The notes: generated by a model not told the origin, from the sequence alone. A stretch of 64,000 nucleotides of DNA from Thereva unica (GCA_949987705.1 OX465281.1:99790326-99854325), one strand, 5' to 3'. Positions 10,490 through 23,293 are shown, counted from the stretch's first letter. Numbers and translations: made by a program.

Positions 10490-11193
10490 GCGAGGAATGG
10501 TTGAGACGGATAACATTTCCCCTCAGGGCCCCCGCCTGTCGATGGCCTCGATGCCAGTTGGTGAAAACTATGAAGCATAGTCATCACCAAGTGTCATCCA
10601 GGTCGCCGACCCAGCTTCAGGTAAACCCGGAAGAAGGACGGAAACAAAACTCAAAGTCGCATCGCCACGAAAGGGAAACTTCTTCAAAAATAAAAAAAAT
10701 TTGGGGCATCCGCTGTTCAACCACAACTGAGCTACCTTTCGGAAAATCAATCAGTTGAGATGAACAGACGAGAAAAAAAATGGACGCAGGACATAAACAA
10801 AAAAATAGAATTTCAAAAGCTGGATGGACCATCAGAAGGAACAAGGGGCGCAGTGGCAGGCGGTAACACGCCTGTTACCAGAGACGGTTAAGCCCTTGCA
10901 CCAACTTCAACATCCACCAGGAAAATTAAAGAAGATCCTGTTCAAAGACCGACGCAGTGGCAGGCGGTATCACGCCTGATACCAGAGTCGCCGACCCTAG
11001 AAACAGGACAAGGATGAACCACTACTACACCTGCACGCATAGCCAAGCGAACACCGCTTGTTAGCAAGCCGTGCAGGATAGCATGGCTCGAAGCTACTCC
11101 AAAACGAAGAAGTTACCGCATAAGAAAAAGGGTAGGCCTAAAAGCGAAGACAAATAAAAATTCACATAGAATTTAGACACGAGGGGCCTTCTT
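10490..11193. other. Structured non-coding segment
   Basis: Contains a direct repeat starting GCAGTGGCAGGCGGTA at ~10850 and ~10954, each folding as GGTAACA-CGCC-TGTTACC (10862-10879) or GGTATCA-CGCC-TGATACC (10966-10983). A nested hairpin follows at 11030-11077 (outer stem CCTGCACG/CGTGCAGG, inner CAAGCG/CGCTTG with loop AACAC). No long ORF. It is the segment just inside the right arm, upstream of the MIF4G-like ORF on the minus strand. Confidence 0.55.
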
Positions 11194-12917
11194 GAGTTTT
11201 TTTTGGGAAGGAAGATGGAGTTCCGAAAAGATAGTGAAGTAAATAGGACGTCTGTGTAGATAATTGGTGGCGAAAATATAAGACTTGTTTTTCCTGTAAT
11301 CTTTGGTGCTGTATTGCTAAAACTATTTTGGATAAACTATACCGAATAAAGTGCAAATTCGTGGTAGTATGATAAATATAAATATCATCCCTTTATGTTA
11401 AATATAAACCATCGCGACGATAATTCGTGATTAGTGAAAATACGTTGATTTTGCTGGTAGAAGGGAGCAGAGAAAAAAGAATCGATTGGTGTCCATGAGA
11501 TATGAATATTTCCTCAACTAATAAGCAACGAACTTCATCGCTAATTAGTCCCATTTGAAGACAATTTGGCAACCTACCTGATGGGAGCGTAATAGGTGAG
11601 GCCCTGGAATGGAAGTTGGCTGGTGAATCCACAACGTAACATACTTGTATTGGCACACGGATGAAAGTTCCTGTAGGAAGGTCGATATTGGTAATTAATA
11701 TTGGTAATTATATTGGCGCACTCAAGAAGAGAAGAGAGATTAAGGTATTTGTGCATTGTGATTTAAATTTGAGATTTTGTAAATCACCCTAATATTGGGA
11801 AAACAAGATTAGAAAGTTAGTAGTAAATTGGTGGTTTGGCCTGCTGAACAACCCCCAGAAACAATTTTGAGCTTCATAACTAGAACGAAGTACCAAATTA
11901 TTAAATTGACAGTTCATAGCTATGGACTCTAAGTGACTGGTTTTATTTAAACAGAAAATTGTTTAACTTGTGTTGTGGTTAGTCGCTATTGATTGGACAA
12001 GATTGAAAGGCTATTCAGCGCAATAAAAATACCTGGCGGTGCAATCTTCAGTGAGGGACGTCAGATGTGGGACTCCAGAGTTGTTATGTTTTAACTATGG
12101 TACATTGTTTATTGTGTAGTCGTTTTAATTTTGGTGGTAGTAATTTTATTACATACTTTTAATATTCGAATATTAACATTTATATTACATTATTTGATTC
12201 ATTACTAATAATAATTTTAAAGGTAAATAATACTAACGTAAATCGTAATTATAATTGTTTGAGCATTTATTGTGTTCCTTGTTGGAAACATGTTGTTCCT
12301 TGTTGCGAACGGGAAATAAATTTGTTCTTCCCCTAAGAGTTTCTGTTGAATGAAATAACATTTGTACAAGACGAGGAGTATTGGCCAGTACTGCGCGTTT
12401 TCCTTTTTTTATCTTGAGCTTCATACATAGGTACCTGTAATAATGAAACCTTAATTTAGTTGAGTTTGATCGGTTAAATTCATAGCTGACAAGGATAAAT
12501 AATAAATGTTATGGTTGATGATTGTTCATTGTATTGTTTGTTTGGGACAATTAAATGTTTATAAATAATAGAATGTCCATGCGTTAGATTTTTTGTTTGT
12601 GGAATGGTTGAGGGGGGATCGTTTCTTTTCAGGGTTTGACGCGGCTCAGGCGACGACCGGAGAACGATGGGCGAAGGTCAAAGTTGCCCCAGTACAGGTA
12701 AGTGGTGAACCAGCCTCGGTAAGCCCCGGCCACACACCCCACGACCCCTCCGGCGAGCTAGATAACTCCGTGTGGCCGGCGTAGGAGTTCCGGATTTTCG
12801 TTGTATTTCTTATGTATGGTGTTGGCTCCTTGGCCATTCTCTTCAGGGCTTATGGCTCAGGGGTGACACCTCGCATAAGTGGCGCCCAATAAATGGTCGC
12901 GCCATTATGCTATTACA
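11194..12917 (-). repeat. Inverted-arm module, variant B (unit 2 right arm)
   Basis: Reverse-oriented B arm, lacking ~170 bp at the inner end and reaching the outer end ...CTATTACA at 12917. On the plus strand the cassette is clear: acceptor TTTCTTTTCAG, exon 12633-12697, donor CAG|GTAAGT, 149-nt intron, second acceptor CATTCTCTTCAG at 12846. AATAAA near 12887. It pairs with the arm at 6800-8686. Confidence 0.86.
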
Positions 12918-12925
12918 TAAAAGTA

Positions 12926-13289
12926 TGTAACCGAGTACTGGCGCCAATTATGCTAGTTGGGATGATGAATTATCTTGAACACAGTTTTCCATATCTTCTA
13001 CGCTCAATTCCCCAGAATTCTCAAATATAATGTGGCCAATTTTCTAAAACTGCAACTCCCTACAGGTACTGGAACTTTTATCCATGTGTCAGCATACAGA
13101 TTTTCCGGTGTGGATTCAACAGCAGCCTTTCGTCTCAGGGCCACCTCTCCAAAACCGATCCGCAATAGACCAACGTTTATAGTTGGATCAACAGAAGATA
13201 AATTGTATATTTCCCACGCAACTTCTCAATAAATTCAAAAAAAACTTCTCACAAAGCACAGGTTTCCTCAATTTCCTTTTTTCCCAGAC
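12926..13289 (+). repeat. Inverted-arm module, variant A, internally deleted (unit 3 left arm)
   Basis: Starts with 20 bp of an outer end (TGTAACCGAGTACTGGCGCC) and jumps at 12946 to the inner part of variant A. Separated from the previous arm by TAAAAGTA. The open frame starting at 12975 recurs in other A arms (antisense 1408-1665; 6440-6697; 22155-22412); its middle resembles variant B's exon-like block in translation, so past coding use is possible but unproven. Confidence 0.75.
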
Positions 13290-13291
13290 AT

Positions 13292-15023
13292 TAACGGGAA
13301 TGAGTTTTTTTTGGGAAGGAAGATGGAGTTCCGAAAAGATAGTGAAGTAAATAGGACGTCTGTGTAGATAATTGGTGGCGAAAATATAAGACTTGTTTTT
13401 CCTGTAATCTTTGGTGCTGTATTGCTAAAACTATTTTGGATAAACTATACCGAATAAAGTGCAAATTCGTGGTAGTATGATAAAGATAAATATCATCCCT
13501 TTATGTTAAATATAAACCATCGCGACGATAATTCGTGATTAGTGAAAATACGTTGATTTTGCTGGGAGAAGGGAGCAGAGAAAAAAGAATCGATTGGTGT
13601 CCATGAGATATGAATATTTCCTCAACTAATAAGCAACGAACTTCATCGCTAATTAGTCCCATTTGAAGACAATTTGGCAACCTACCTGATGGGAGCGTAA
13701 TAGGTGAGGCCCTGGAATGGAAGTTGGCTGGTGAATCCACAACGTAACATACTTGTATTGGCACACGGATGAAAGTTCCTGTAGGAAGGTCGATATTGGT
13801 AATTAATATTGGTAATTATATTGGCGCACTCAAGAAGAGAAGAGAGATTAAGGTATTTGTGCATTGTGATTTAAATTTGAGATTTTGTAAATCACCCTAA
13901 TATTGGGAAAACAAGATTAGAAAGTTAGTAGTAAATTGGTGGTTTGGCCTGCTGAACAACCCCCAGAAACAATTTTGAGCTTCATAACTAGAACGAAGTA
14001 CCAAATTATTAAATTGACAGTTCATAGCTATGGACTCTAAGTGACTGGTTTTATTTAAACAGAAAATTGTTTAACTTGTGTTGTGGTTAGTCGCTATTGA
14101 TTGGACAAGATTGAAAGGCTATTCAGCGCAATAAAAATACCTGGCGGTGCAATCTTCAGTGAGGGACGTCAGATGTGGGACTCCAGAGTTGTTATGTTTT
14201 AACTATGGTACATTGTTTATTGTGTAGTCGTTTTAATTTTGGTGGTAGTAATTTTATTACATACTTTTAATATTCGAATATTAACATTTATATTACATTA
14301 TTTGATTCATTACTAATAATAATTTTAAAGGTAAATAATACTAACGTAAATCGTAATTATAATTGTTTGAGCATTTATTGTGTTCCTTGTTGGAAACATG
14401 TTGTTCCTTGTTGCGAACGGGAAATAAATTTGTTCTTCCCCTAAGAGTTTCTGTTGAATGAAATAACATTTGTACAAGACGAGGAGTATTGGCCAGTACT
14501 GCGCGTTTTCCTTTTTTTATCTTGAGCTTCATACATAGGTACCTGTAATAATGAAACCTTAATTTAGTTGAGTTTGATCGGTTAAATTCATAGCTGACAA
14601 GGATAAATAATAAATGTTATGGTTGATGATTGTTCATTGTATTGTTTGTTTGGGACAATTAAATGTTTATAAATAATAGAATGTCCATGCGTTAGATTTT
14701 TTGTTTGTGGAATGGTTGAGGGGGGATCGTTTCTTTTCAGGGTTTGACGCGGCTCAGGCGACGACCGGAGAACGATGGGCGAAGGTCAAAGTTGCCCCAG
14801 TACAGGTAAGTGGTGAACCAGCCTCGGTAAGCCCCGGCCACACACCCCACGACCCCTCCGGCGAGCTAGATAACTCCGTGTGGCCGGCGTAGGAGTTCCG
14901 GATTTTCGTTGTATTTCTTATGTATGGTGTTGGCTCCTTGGCCATTCTCTTCAGGGCTTATGGCTCAGGGGTGACACCTCGCATAAGTGGCGCCCAATAA
15001 ATGGTCGCGCCATTATGCTATTA
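13292..15023 (-). repeat. Inverted-arm module, variant B (unit 3 right arm)
   Basis: Almost the same sequence as 11194-12917. Inner end AACGGGAATGAG abuts variant A at ~13290; outer end ...GCTATTA at 15023. The exon cassette and hairpin are present on the plus strand (exon 14741-14805). Confidence 0.86.
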
Positions 15024-15029
15024 AAAGTA

Positions 15030-16473
15030 TGTAACCGCATAATGGCGCGATCTAAATAGTGGGCGCCACTTATGCGAGGTGTTACCCCCTTAGCCACAAG
15101 CCCGGAAGAGCATGGCCAAGGAGCCAACACCATACATAAGAAATAAAAAGAAAATCCGGAACTCCTACGCCGGCCACACGGAGTTGTCTAGCTCGCCGGA
15201 GGGGTCGTGGGGTGTGTGGCCGGGGCTTACCGCGGTTGGTTCACCACTTACCTGTGCCTAGGCAACTTTGAATCCCGCCTCCATCATTCTCCGGTCATCG
15301 CCTGTGCCTCGTCATGGCAGTTCGTTCCCCTGACAGCTATTAGTATAGAATACTATCAGCTTCAGGAGAATGCACTATTTAAGAACCCTGAAAAAGAAAA
15401 GAAATCCGCCCCAACCATTCCACAAAGAAAAAATCTAATACACAGACATTTTCGTTACAATCATTTAATATGCCTGTTTATTGCAGGAAAACAGTTAACA
15501 CAACCAAACAATACAATGGATAACTGACACGTCACTATTTCAAGACAACAATCGCGGATCCTTGTCAGATCTCGAATTCCAACGCTCAAATTAAAAAAAA
15601 AGTTAATATACAATTAAATTATCATGGGTATATCTGTAAGAAGAACTGAAGAAAAAGAAAAACGCGTGGTATTGGCGCCAGTACTCGTCGTTTTTTTACA
15701 ACCGTTATCACAAACAACAGGTTCTCTTACATGGAGAACAGAAAACAACAAAGAATAAACTAGTTCCGACAAGGAGCAAAACAAATTCACAAATAATTAT
15801 AAATAAGATTATAACGTTACTACTACTACCATTAAACAAAATGTATGATAAATTCACAACTTTTAAGTAAAAAAAATTAAATTATTTTGTCTTCCTTTGT
15901 AAAGATTATTTGTACTTCTATTAGTTACTTTCTTGTTATTGAGAGTGTTATTTAAATATGTAATAATCAAAAAAAATTATTTTAGTGGTGATAAAATGAA
16001 GTCAATATCTAATGTCTGTAAACGCAACATGCAAGTGTATATGTGTAGAAAAGAATTTAGACATTCAAATATATACGAAAAGAAATACCCCAACACATTT
16101 AGCGATTCCTCTTCTTCGTTTAATTGTATCACCATCACATAAATTAACTATATCTGGGGATATGAGGCAATAAGGTTCAGGATCAGTAACCACAACTTTA
16201 AATTCGGTGACACACACCGCTCCACGAACGATGAAACTATCGCCCAGGTCTGTACGCTTCCAATAAATATGGTTTTAAATATACTTCGAATAGGTTGCCA
16301 GGTCCAAAATCATTGATGAACCTTCCTCGCTGAGGGTTTCACTAGACAAATTTTCTGCCCTTGCAGATACTGAAGACGTAACTTCTTATTTGATTGGCAA
16401 AAGCTTGCTAACACTAAATCTTGCTCACTATACACTTCTACAGCATCCTCAATTAACAGAAGTTTAACAAGTC
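15030..16473 (+). repeat. Inverted-arm module, variant C (unit 4 left arm)
   Basis: Outer end TGTAACCGCATAATGGCGCG, first ~230 bp homologous to A and B, then a diverged body. Its exon cassette (minus strand) has a hairpin-bearing extension like variant A. Ends at an inner junction with variant B near 16472. The reverse-complement copy is 18919-20699. Confidence 0.8.
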
Positions 16474-18167
16474 CGAAAAGATAGTGAAGTAAATAGGAGG
16501 TCTGTGTAGATAATTGGTGGCGAAAATATAAGACTTGTTTTTCCTGTAATCTTTGGTGCTGTATTGCTAAAACTATTTGTGTAAACTATACCGAATAAAG
16601 TGCAAATTCGTGGTAGTATGATAAAGATAAATATCATCCCTTTATGTTAAATATAAACCATCGCGACGATAATTCGTGATTAGTGAAAATACGTTGATTT
16701 TGCTGGTAGAAGGGAGCAGAGAAAAAAAGAATCGATTGGTGTTCATGTGATATGAATATTTCCTCAACTAATAAGCAACGAACTTCATCGCTAATTAGTC
16801 CCATTGGAAGACAATTTGGCAACCTACCTGATGGGAGCGTAATAGGTGAGGCCCTGGAATGGAAGTTGGCTGGTGAATCCACAACGTAACATACTTGTAT
16901 TGGCACACGGATGAAAGTTCCTGTAGGAAGGTCGATATTGGTAATTAATATTGGTAATTATATTGGCGCACTCAAGAAGAGAAGAGAGATTAAGGTATTT
17001 GTGCATTGTGATTTAAATTTGAGATTTTGTAAATCACCCTAATATTGGGAAAACAAGATTAGAAAGTTAGTAGTAAATTGGTGTTTTGGCCTGCTGAACA
17101 ACCCCCAGAAACAATTTTGAGCTTGATAACTAGAACGAAGTACCAAATTATTAAATTGACAGTTCATAGCTATGGACTCTAAGTGACTGGTTTTATTTAA
17201 ACAGAAAATTGTTTAAATTGTGTTGTGGTTAGTCGCTATTGATTGGACAAGATTGAAAGGCTATTCAGCGCAAGAAAAATACCTGGCGGTGCAATCTTCA
17301 GTGAGGGACGTCAGATGTGGGACTCCAGATGTGTTATGTTTTAACTATGGTACATTGTTTATTGTGTAGTCGTTTTAATTTTGGTGGTAGTAATTTTATT
17401 ACATACTTTTGATATCCGCATATTAACATTTATAGTACATTATTTGATTCATTACTAATAATAATTTTAAAGGTAAATAATACTAACGTTAATCGTAATT
17501 ATAATTGTTTGAGCATTTATTGTGTTCCTTGTTGGAAACATGTTGTTCCTTGTTGCTACCGGGAAATAAATTTGTTCTTCCCCTAAGAGTTTCTGTTGAA
17601 TGAAATAACATTTGTACAAGACGAGGAGTATTGGCCAGTACTGCGCGTTTTCCTTTTTTTATCTTGAGCTTCATACATAGGTACCTGTAATAATGAAACC
17701 TTAATTTAGTTGAGTTTGATCGGTTAAATTCATAGCTGACAAGGATAAATAATAAATGTTATGGTTGATGATTGTTCATTGTATTGTTTGTTTGGGACAA
17801 TTAAATGTTTATAAATAATAGAATGTCCATGCGTTAGATTTTTTGTTTGTGGAATGGTTGAGGGGGGATCGTTTCTTTTCAGGGTTTGACACGGCTCAGG
17901 CGACGCCCGGAGAACGATGGGCGAAGGTCAAAGTTGCCCCAGTACAGGTAAGTGGTGAACCAGCCTCGGTAAGCCCCGGCCACACACCCCACGACCCCTC
18001 CGGCGAGCTAGATAACTCCGTGTGGCCGGCGTAGGAGTTCCGGATTTTCGTTGTATTTCTTATGTATGGTGTTGGCTCCTTGGCCATTCTCTTCAGGGCT
18101 TATGGCTCAGGGGTGACACCTCGCATAAGTGGCGCCCAATAAATGGTCGCGCCATTATGCTATTACA
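16472..18167 (-). repeat. Inverted-arm module, variant B (unit 4 right arm)
   Basis: Reverse-oriented B arm truncated at the inner side and complete at the outer end (...CTATTACA, 18167). It forms the left half of a very long perfect palindrome with 18176-18918. Confidence 0.86.
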
Positions 18168-18918
18168 TAAATTTATGTAATAGCATAATGGCGCGACCAT
18201 TTATTGGGCGCCACTTATGCGAGGTGTCACCCCTGAGCCATAAGCCCTGAAGAGAATGGCCAAGGAGCCAACACCATACATAAGAAATACAACGAAAATC
18301 CGGAACTCCTACGCCGGCCACACGGAGTTATCTAGCTCGCCGGAGGGGTCGTGGGGTGTGTGGCCGGGGCTTACCGAGGCTGGTTCACCACTTACCTGTA
18401 CTGGGGCAACTTTGACCTTCGCCCATCGTTCTCCGGGCGTCGCCTGAGCCGTGTCAAACCCTGAAAAGAAACGATCCCCCCTCAACCATTCCACAAACAA
18501 AAAATCTAACGCATGGACATTCTATTATTTATAAACATTTAATTGTCCCAAACAAACAATACAATGAACAATCATCAACCATAACATTTATTATTTATCC
18601 TTGTCAGCTATGAATTTAACCGATCAAACTCAACTAAATTAAGGTTTCATTATTACAGGTACCTATGTATGAAGCTCAAGATAAAAAAAGGAAAACGCGC
18701 AGTACTGGCCAATACTCCTCGTCTTGTACAAATGTTATTTCATTCAACAGAAACTCTTAGGGGAAGAACAAATTTATTTCCCGTTCGCAACAAGGAACAA
18801 CATGTTTCCAACAAGGAACACAATAAATGCTCAAACAATTATAATTACGATTTACGTTAGTATTATTTACCTTTAAAGTTATTATTAGTAATGAATCAAA
18901 TAATGTACTATAAATGTT
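17425..18918. repeat. Long near-perfect palindrome, units 4 and 5
   Basis: Arms of about 740 bp on each side of the 8-bp centre TAAATTTA (18168-18175). Both sides share variant-specific changes (for example the exon reading CGACGCCCGG and GACACGGCTC), so the two halves look like one sequence copied in inverse. This may be biological or an assembly palindrome. Confidence 0.85.
18176..18918 (+). repeat. Inverted-arm module, variant B, outer part (unit 5 left arm)
   Basis: Outer ~740 bp of a B arm, cut at ATAAATGTT and joined to variant C in reverse orientation. Confidence 0.84.
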
Positions 18919-20699
18919 GTTGGGCGAATTTTTGACGTAGGGATTTTTGGTCCGGAAAAAGTTTTCGGAAAAATTGAAATTTAGCTGGGAGAAAAAAAAT
19001 GAGATTCAAAAAAAGAAATTTTTTTTTACATTCAAGGAAATAAAAAACTTGGAATTTTGAATTGTTTATACTGGATACCCATGAAGCAAAGTCGCGTACT
19101 AAAAATAATGAGGATTTAGCATGGGAATCTTAAAGAAGAAGAGGGCCATACGTGGTGATAAGGATACTGCGGAGAAAATTTTAAGGAATCGAATTGTACA
19201 GAACAATTTATGTGTATACTAGTGTTCGTCAGATGATGCGTCGCATCAACCTTGCACAGAAGCAATATAAGGACGACTTGTCAAACTTCTGTTAATTGAG
19301 GATGCTGTAGAAGTGTATAGTGAGCAAGATTTAGTGTTAGCAAGCTTTTGCCAATCAAATAAGAAGTTACGTCTTCAGTATCTGCAAGGGCAGAAAATTT
19401 GTCTAGTGAAACCCTCAGCGAGGAAGGTTCATCAATGATTTTGGACCTGGCAACCTATTCGAAGTATATTTAAAACCATATTTATTGGTAGCGTACAGAC
19501 CTGGGCGATAGTTTCATCGTTCGTGGAGCGGTGTGTGTCACCGAATTTAAAGTTGTGGTTACTGATCCTGAACCTTATGGCCTCATATCTCCAGATATAG
19601 TTAATTTATGTGATGGTGATACAATTAAACGAAGAAGAGGAATCGCTAAATGTGTTGGGTATTTCTTTTCGTAGATATTTGAATGTCTAAATTCTTTTCT
19701 ACACATATACACTTGCATGTTGCGTTTACAGACATTAGATATTGACTTCATTTTATCACCACTAAAATAATTTTTTTTGATTATCACATATTTAAATAAC
19801 ACTCTCAATAACAAGAAAGTAACTAATAGAAGTACAAATAATCTTTACAAAGGAAGACAAAATAATTTAATTTTTCTTACTTAAAAGTTGTGAATTTATC
19901 ATACATTTTGTTTAATGGTAGTAGTAGTAACGTTATAAACTTATTTATAATTATTTGTGAATTTGTTTTGCTCCTTGTCGGAACTAGTTTATTCTTTGTT
20001 GTTTTCTGTTCTCCATGTAAGAGAACCTGTTGTTTGTGATAACGGTTGTAAAAAAACGACGAGTACTGGCGCCAATACCACGCGTTTTTCTTTTTCTTCA
20101 GTTCTTCTTACAGATATACCCATGATAATTTAATTGTATATTAACTTTTTTTAATTTGAGCGTTGGAATTCGAGATCTGACAAGGCCGCGATTGTTGTCT
20201 TGAAATAGTGACGTGTCAGTTATCCATTGTATTGTTTGGTTGTGTTAACTGTTTTCCTGCAATAAACAGGCATATTAAATGATTGTAACGAAAATGTCTG
20301 TGTATTAGATTTTTTCTTTGTGGAATGGTTGGGGCGGATTTCTTTTCTTTTTCAGGGTTCTTAAATAGTGCATTCTCCTGAAGCTGATAGTATTCTATAC
20401 TAATAGCTGTCAGGGGAACGAACTGACATGACGAGGCACAGGCGATGACCGGAGAATGATGGAGGCGGGATTCAAAGTTGCCTAGGCACAGGTAAGTGGT
20501 GAACCAACCGCGGTAAGCCCCGGCCACACACCCCACGACCCCTCCGGCGAGCTAGATAACTCCGTGTGGCCGGCGTAGGAGTTCCGGATTTTCTTTTCAT
20601 TTCTTATGTATGGTATTGGCTCCTTGGTCATGCTCTTCCGGGCTTGTGGCTAAGGGGGTAATACCTCGCATAAGTGGCGCCCACTATTTTATCGCGCCA
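18919..20699 (-). repeat. Inverted-arm module, variant C (unit 5 right arm)
   Basis: Reverse copy of 15030-16470, extended inward to 18919, which shows C sequence lost elsewhere. The plus strand carries acceptor TTTTTCAG (~20355), an exon ending GGCACAG|GTAAGT near 20491, and a second acceptor near 20640. The outer end is shortened and overlaps the next arm in GCGCC. Confidence 0.82.
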
Positions 20700-20730
20700 C
20701 TTATGCGAGGTGTTACCCCCTTAGCCACAA
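20660..20730. repeat. Palindromic outer-end junction, units 5 and 6
   Basis: CGCATAAGTGGCGC on the left mirrors GCGCCACTTATGCG on the right, but the terminal ~25 bp of each arm are missing, unlike the other junctions. Confidence 0.8.
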
Positions 20731-22607
20731 GCCCGGAAGAGCATGGCCAAGGAGCCAACACCATACATAAGAAATAAAAAGAAAATCCGGAACTCCTACG
20801 CCGGCCACACGGAGTTGTCTAGCTCGCCGGAGGGGTCGTGGGGTGTGTGGCCGGGGCTTACCGCGGTTGGTTCACCACTTACCTGTGCCTGTGCAATTTT
20901 GAATTCCACCTCCATCATCCTCCAGGCATCGCCTGAGCCGCGTCACTGTAGTTCGGTCCCTTGCCAGCTCATAGTATGAATAACCACCAGCTGGCAAGGA
21001 AAGGCACTACTTACGAACCCTGAAAAGGAAATGAACTACGACCCAACCATTCCAGCAAAAAATTTAAACCATGGCCATTAACATTATAATCATACACGTT
21101 TTATTTGATATTTAACGATACTCGTACACACACAAAATTATTTAAAAAAAACAAATATTTATAAAAAACATATGTACGTTGATTAGGACCTATACCACAT
21201 GCAAGGTACTGAAGAGAAAAGGAAATCTATACAATACTTTCAATGTCCAGATAAAAATCAAAAAAAAAAAAACATGCAACCATTAAACGCGTCGCCCTGG
21301 TACCATGACGCCTCGTTTTTTTACATCAATATTACAATAGTCAATATATAAACATTTTAAAAACCAATGTACGAGTACAAACAACAGAATCACCAAACGC
21401 ATAGAAAGTAATGCAAAAAAACAATAATAAAATGATTACTGGTATGTTTACATGCAAGTAAAATTATTGTATCTTCACCAAAATTTAAGCAAGATTACTT
21501 AAATTAGTTGTCTTCTTTTGTGCGTTTCTATTTAATGATATCAATTATTTATTTCTGTCTACGGTAACGTAAATATGAAACAATTACTTTAAAGGTGAAA
21601 GATATTATCACCTAATCAATACTCAATTATATACGTAAATATTTTCAACATGTTACCCGGTGAAGATTTTCTTAAAAGGACTCTTTTAATGTATGTAGTG
21701 GATATGTGAAATCATCAAAACGTGTGAATTGGAAGTGTCATAAGTTAATCTAATATCTACTATAATACAAAACTACTGATTTCTGCTTCCAAACCTGAAC
21801 AATTTCAGGCGACTTCCGCCAGCAATCACCGCCCTTACAGCACAGCACCAATAATTTTAATTTCTTGTTCAAGGTTTACTGCACAACCAGGATCAAGACA
21901 GGCCTTACATGTGTATCCAGAAAACCCATACACTGATGTATTCCAGCTGCCTAAGATTATACACAGAAACTTTAAAGGCAATTACCTCACAACGAACACC
22001 TTAGGGTTTTCACTTATTTGGACCGATATGCCTTTGTCTTGACACCAAAATTCGCCTGAAGATGAAGTACACAAGCAAAAACAAAAATTCTAATGAAGTT
22101 TATCCAACATCTGCACACACTTCTCAATTATGCTAGTTGGGATGATGAATTATCTTGAACACAGTTTTCCATATCTTCTACGCTCAATTCCCCAGAATTC
22201 TCAAATATAATGTGGCCAATTTTCTAAAACTGCAACTCCCTACAGGTACTGGAACTTTTATCCATGTGTCAGCATACAGATTTTCCGGTGTGGATTCAAC
22301 AGCAGCCTTTCGTCTCAGGGCCACCTCTCCAAAACCGATCCGCAATAGACCAACGTTTATAGTTGGATCAACAGAAGATAAATTGTATATTTCCCACGCA
22401 ACTTCTCAATAAATTCAAAAAAACTTCTCACAAAGCACAGGTTTCCTCAATTTCGTTTTTTCCCAGACTGACTTTTCAAAATTTTTTCTTTTCCGTCCTT
22501 TGTTTTTCTCCCCGCCGCCTACTGTTTTGTTCCCAACCCACTACTCGATTTTCTTCCCCACAGTAATTTTTAGTCAAGTAGATATTTAGGCAAAACTGAC
22601 CGTTACA
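20695..22607 (+). repeat. Inverted-arm module, variant A, most complete (unit 6 left arm)
   Basis: The only A arm with its inner end: after CAGACTGACTTTTCA it runs through a T-rich stretch to CTGACCGTTACA (22607), the same border as variant B. The outer end is slightly short. It carries the long exon with an 11-bp hairpin (minus strand). It pairs with 25809-27506 (variant B), so arms of one unit need not be the same variant. Confidence 0.85.
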
Positions 22608-23094
22608 TACCCTCGGGTCCACGAGGCCGACTCGCGAGGCAGTGAGGAGCCGAAAAAAACGGACAGTTTTTTCTTCTGTAGTGAGCTTCGGGTAAGATCA
22701 ACGTGGGTCTCGACTCATCCCCTGAGATTATGAGGCTCATGCTCTCCAGACTGAGATGCCGGGCTGTTCAGGTTCTCACCAGAGTCGTCTCCAGACGGAG
22801 TGAAAAAGGATAAGTTGGACGTACGGTCACAACCGTATTTTCGGGCTGATCAGCCTGAAAAACCTCCCGGAGGAATATCTGAAGGTACAAATATCAGGCG
22901 GAAGACAATACCACATTGTCCCCCTACTGATATCTATACGTCTCCAAACATTCTCACACAAACCCAGGGTGCTTTCGCTCCATCGGCACAACCTCCAGCA
23001 ATGCCATATTGCCTTCGACTCATCCCGGTGAAACGACAGACACCCAGTTCGCCGAGAGACCTTCTCCAGACTGACCGAAGAGTAAAAGAGTACC
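22608..23094 (+). other. Inner tail / leader-like segment (copy 3, diverged)
   Basis: TACCCTCGGGTCC start, CCGAAAAAAACGG, tRNA-like sequence at 22699-22764, then a single repeat with hairpins at 22904-22920 (GACAAT-ACCAC-ATTGTC) and 22998-23012 (GCAAT-GCCAT-ATTGC). Order and spacing match copy 2. Confidence 0.7.
22699..22764 (-). other. tRNA-Lys-derived sequence, copy 3, anticodon changed
   Basis: The complement of a tRNA from T arm to GCCCGGC. The anticodon loop on the minus strand reads CTCATAA (CAT) where Lys copies have CTCTTA. The TGGCGCC start is lost (AAGATCAACGTGGG), so it could not serve as a standard primer site. Confidence 0.6.
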
Positions 23095-23259
23095 ATGGTG
23101 GTGTCTGGTCTGGCAGATCCGGATGATTACTTCATCAAAGCTTGGCCCCAGACGCCCAAGAGAAACAAGGAGGTGTACCATCCGCTAGGGAAGCTACCTA
23201 AGCGGACCACGCCGGGTACCCTATCATTAACCGGTGAAGCCGGCGAGATGCCTTCTTAG
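23095..23259 (+). CDS. Short ORF after the leader-like tail, possible broken gag start
   Basis: ATG in a good context (TACCATGG) opens 54 codons rich in Pro and Lys (IKAWPQTPKRNKEVYHPL), stopping at TAG 35 bp before the end of the convergent pol gene. The position is where gag would begin if the arm and tail were LTR and leader. No family recognised; chance is possible. Confidence 0.25.
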   Translation: MVVSGLADPDDYFIKAWPQTPKRNKEVYHPLGKLPKRTTPGTLSLTGEAGEMPS

Positions 23260-23293
23260 GGCTACTCAGAGGAGCGCTTGCTTCGATGACACT

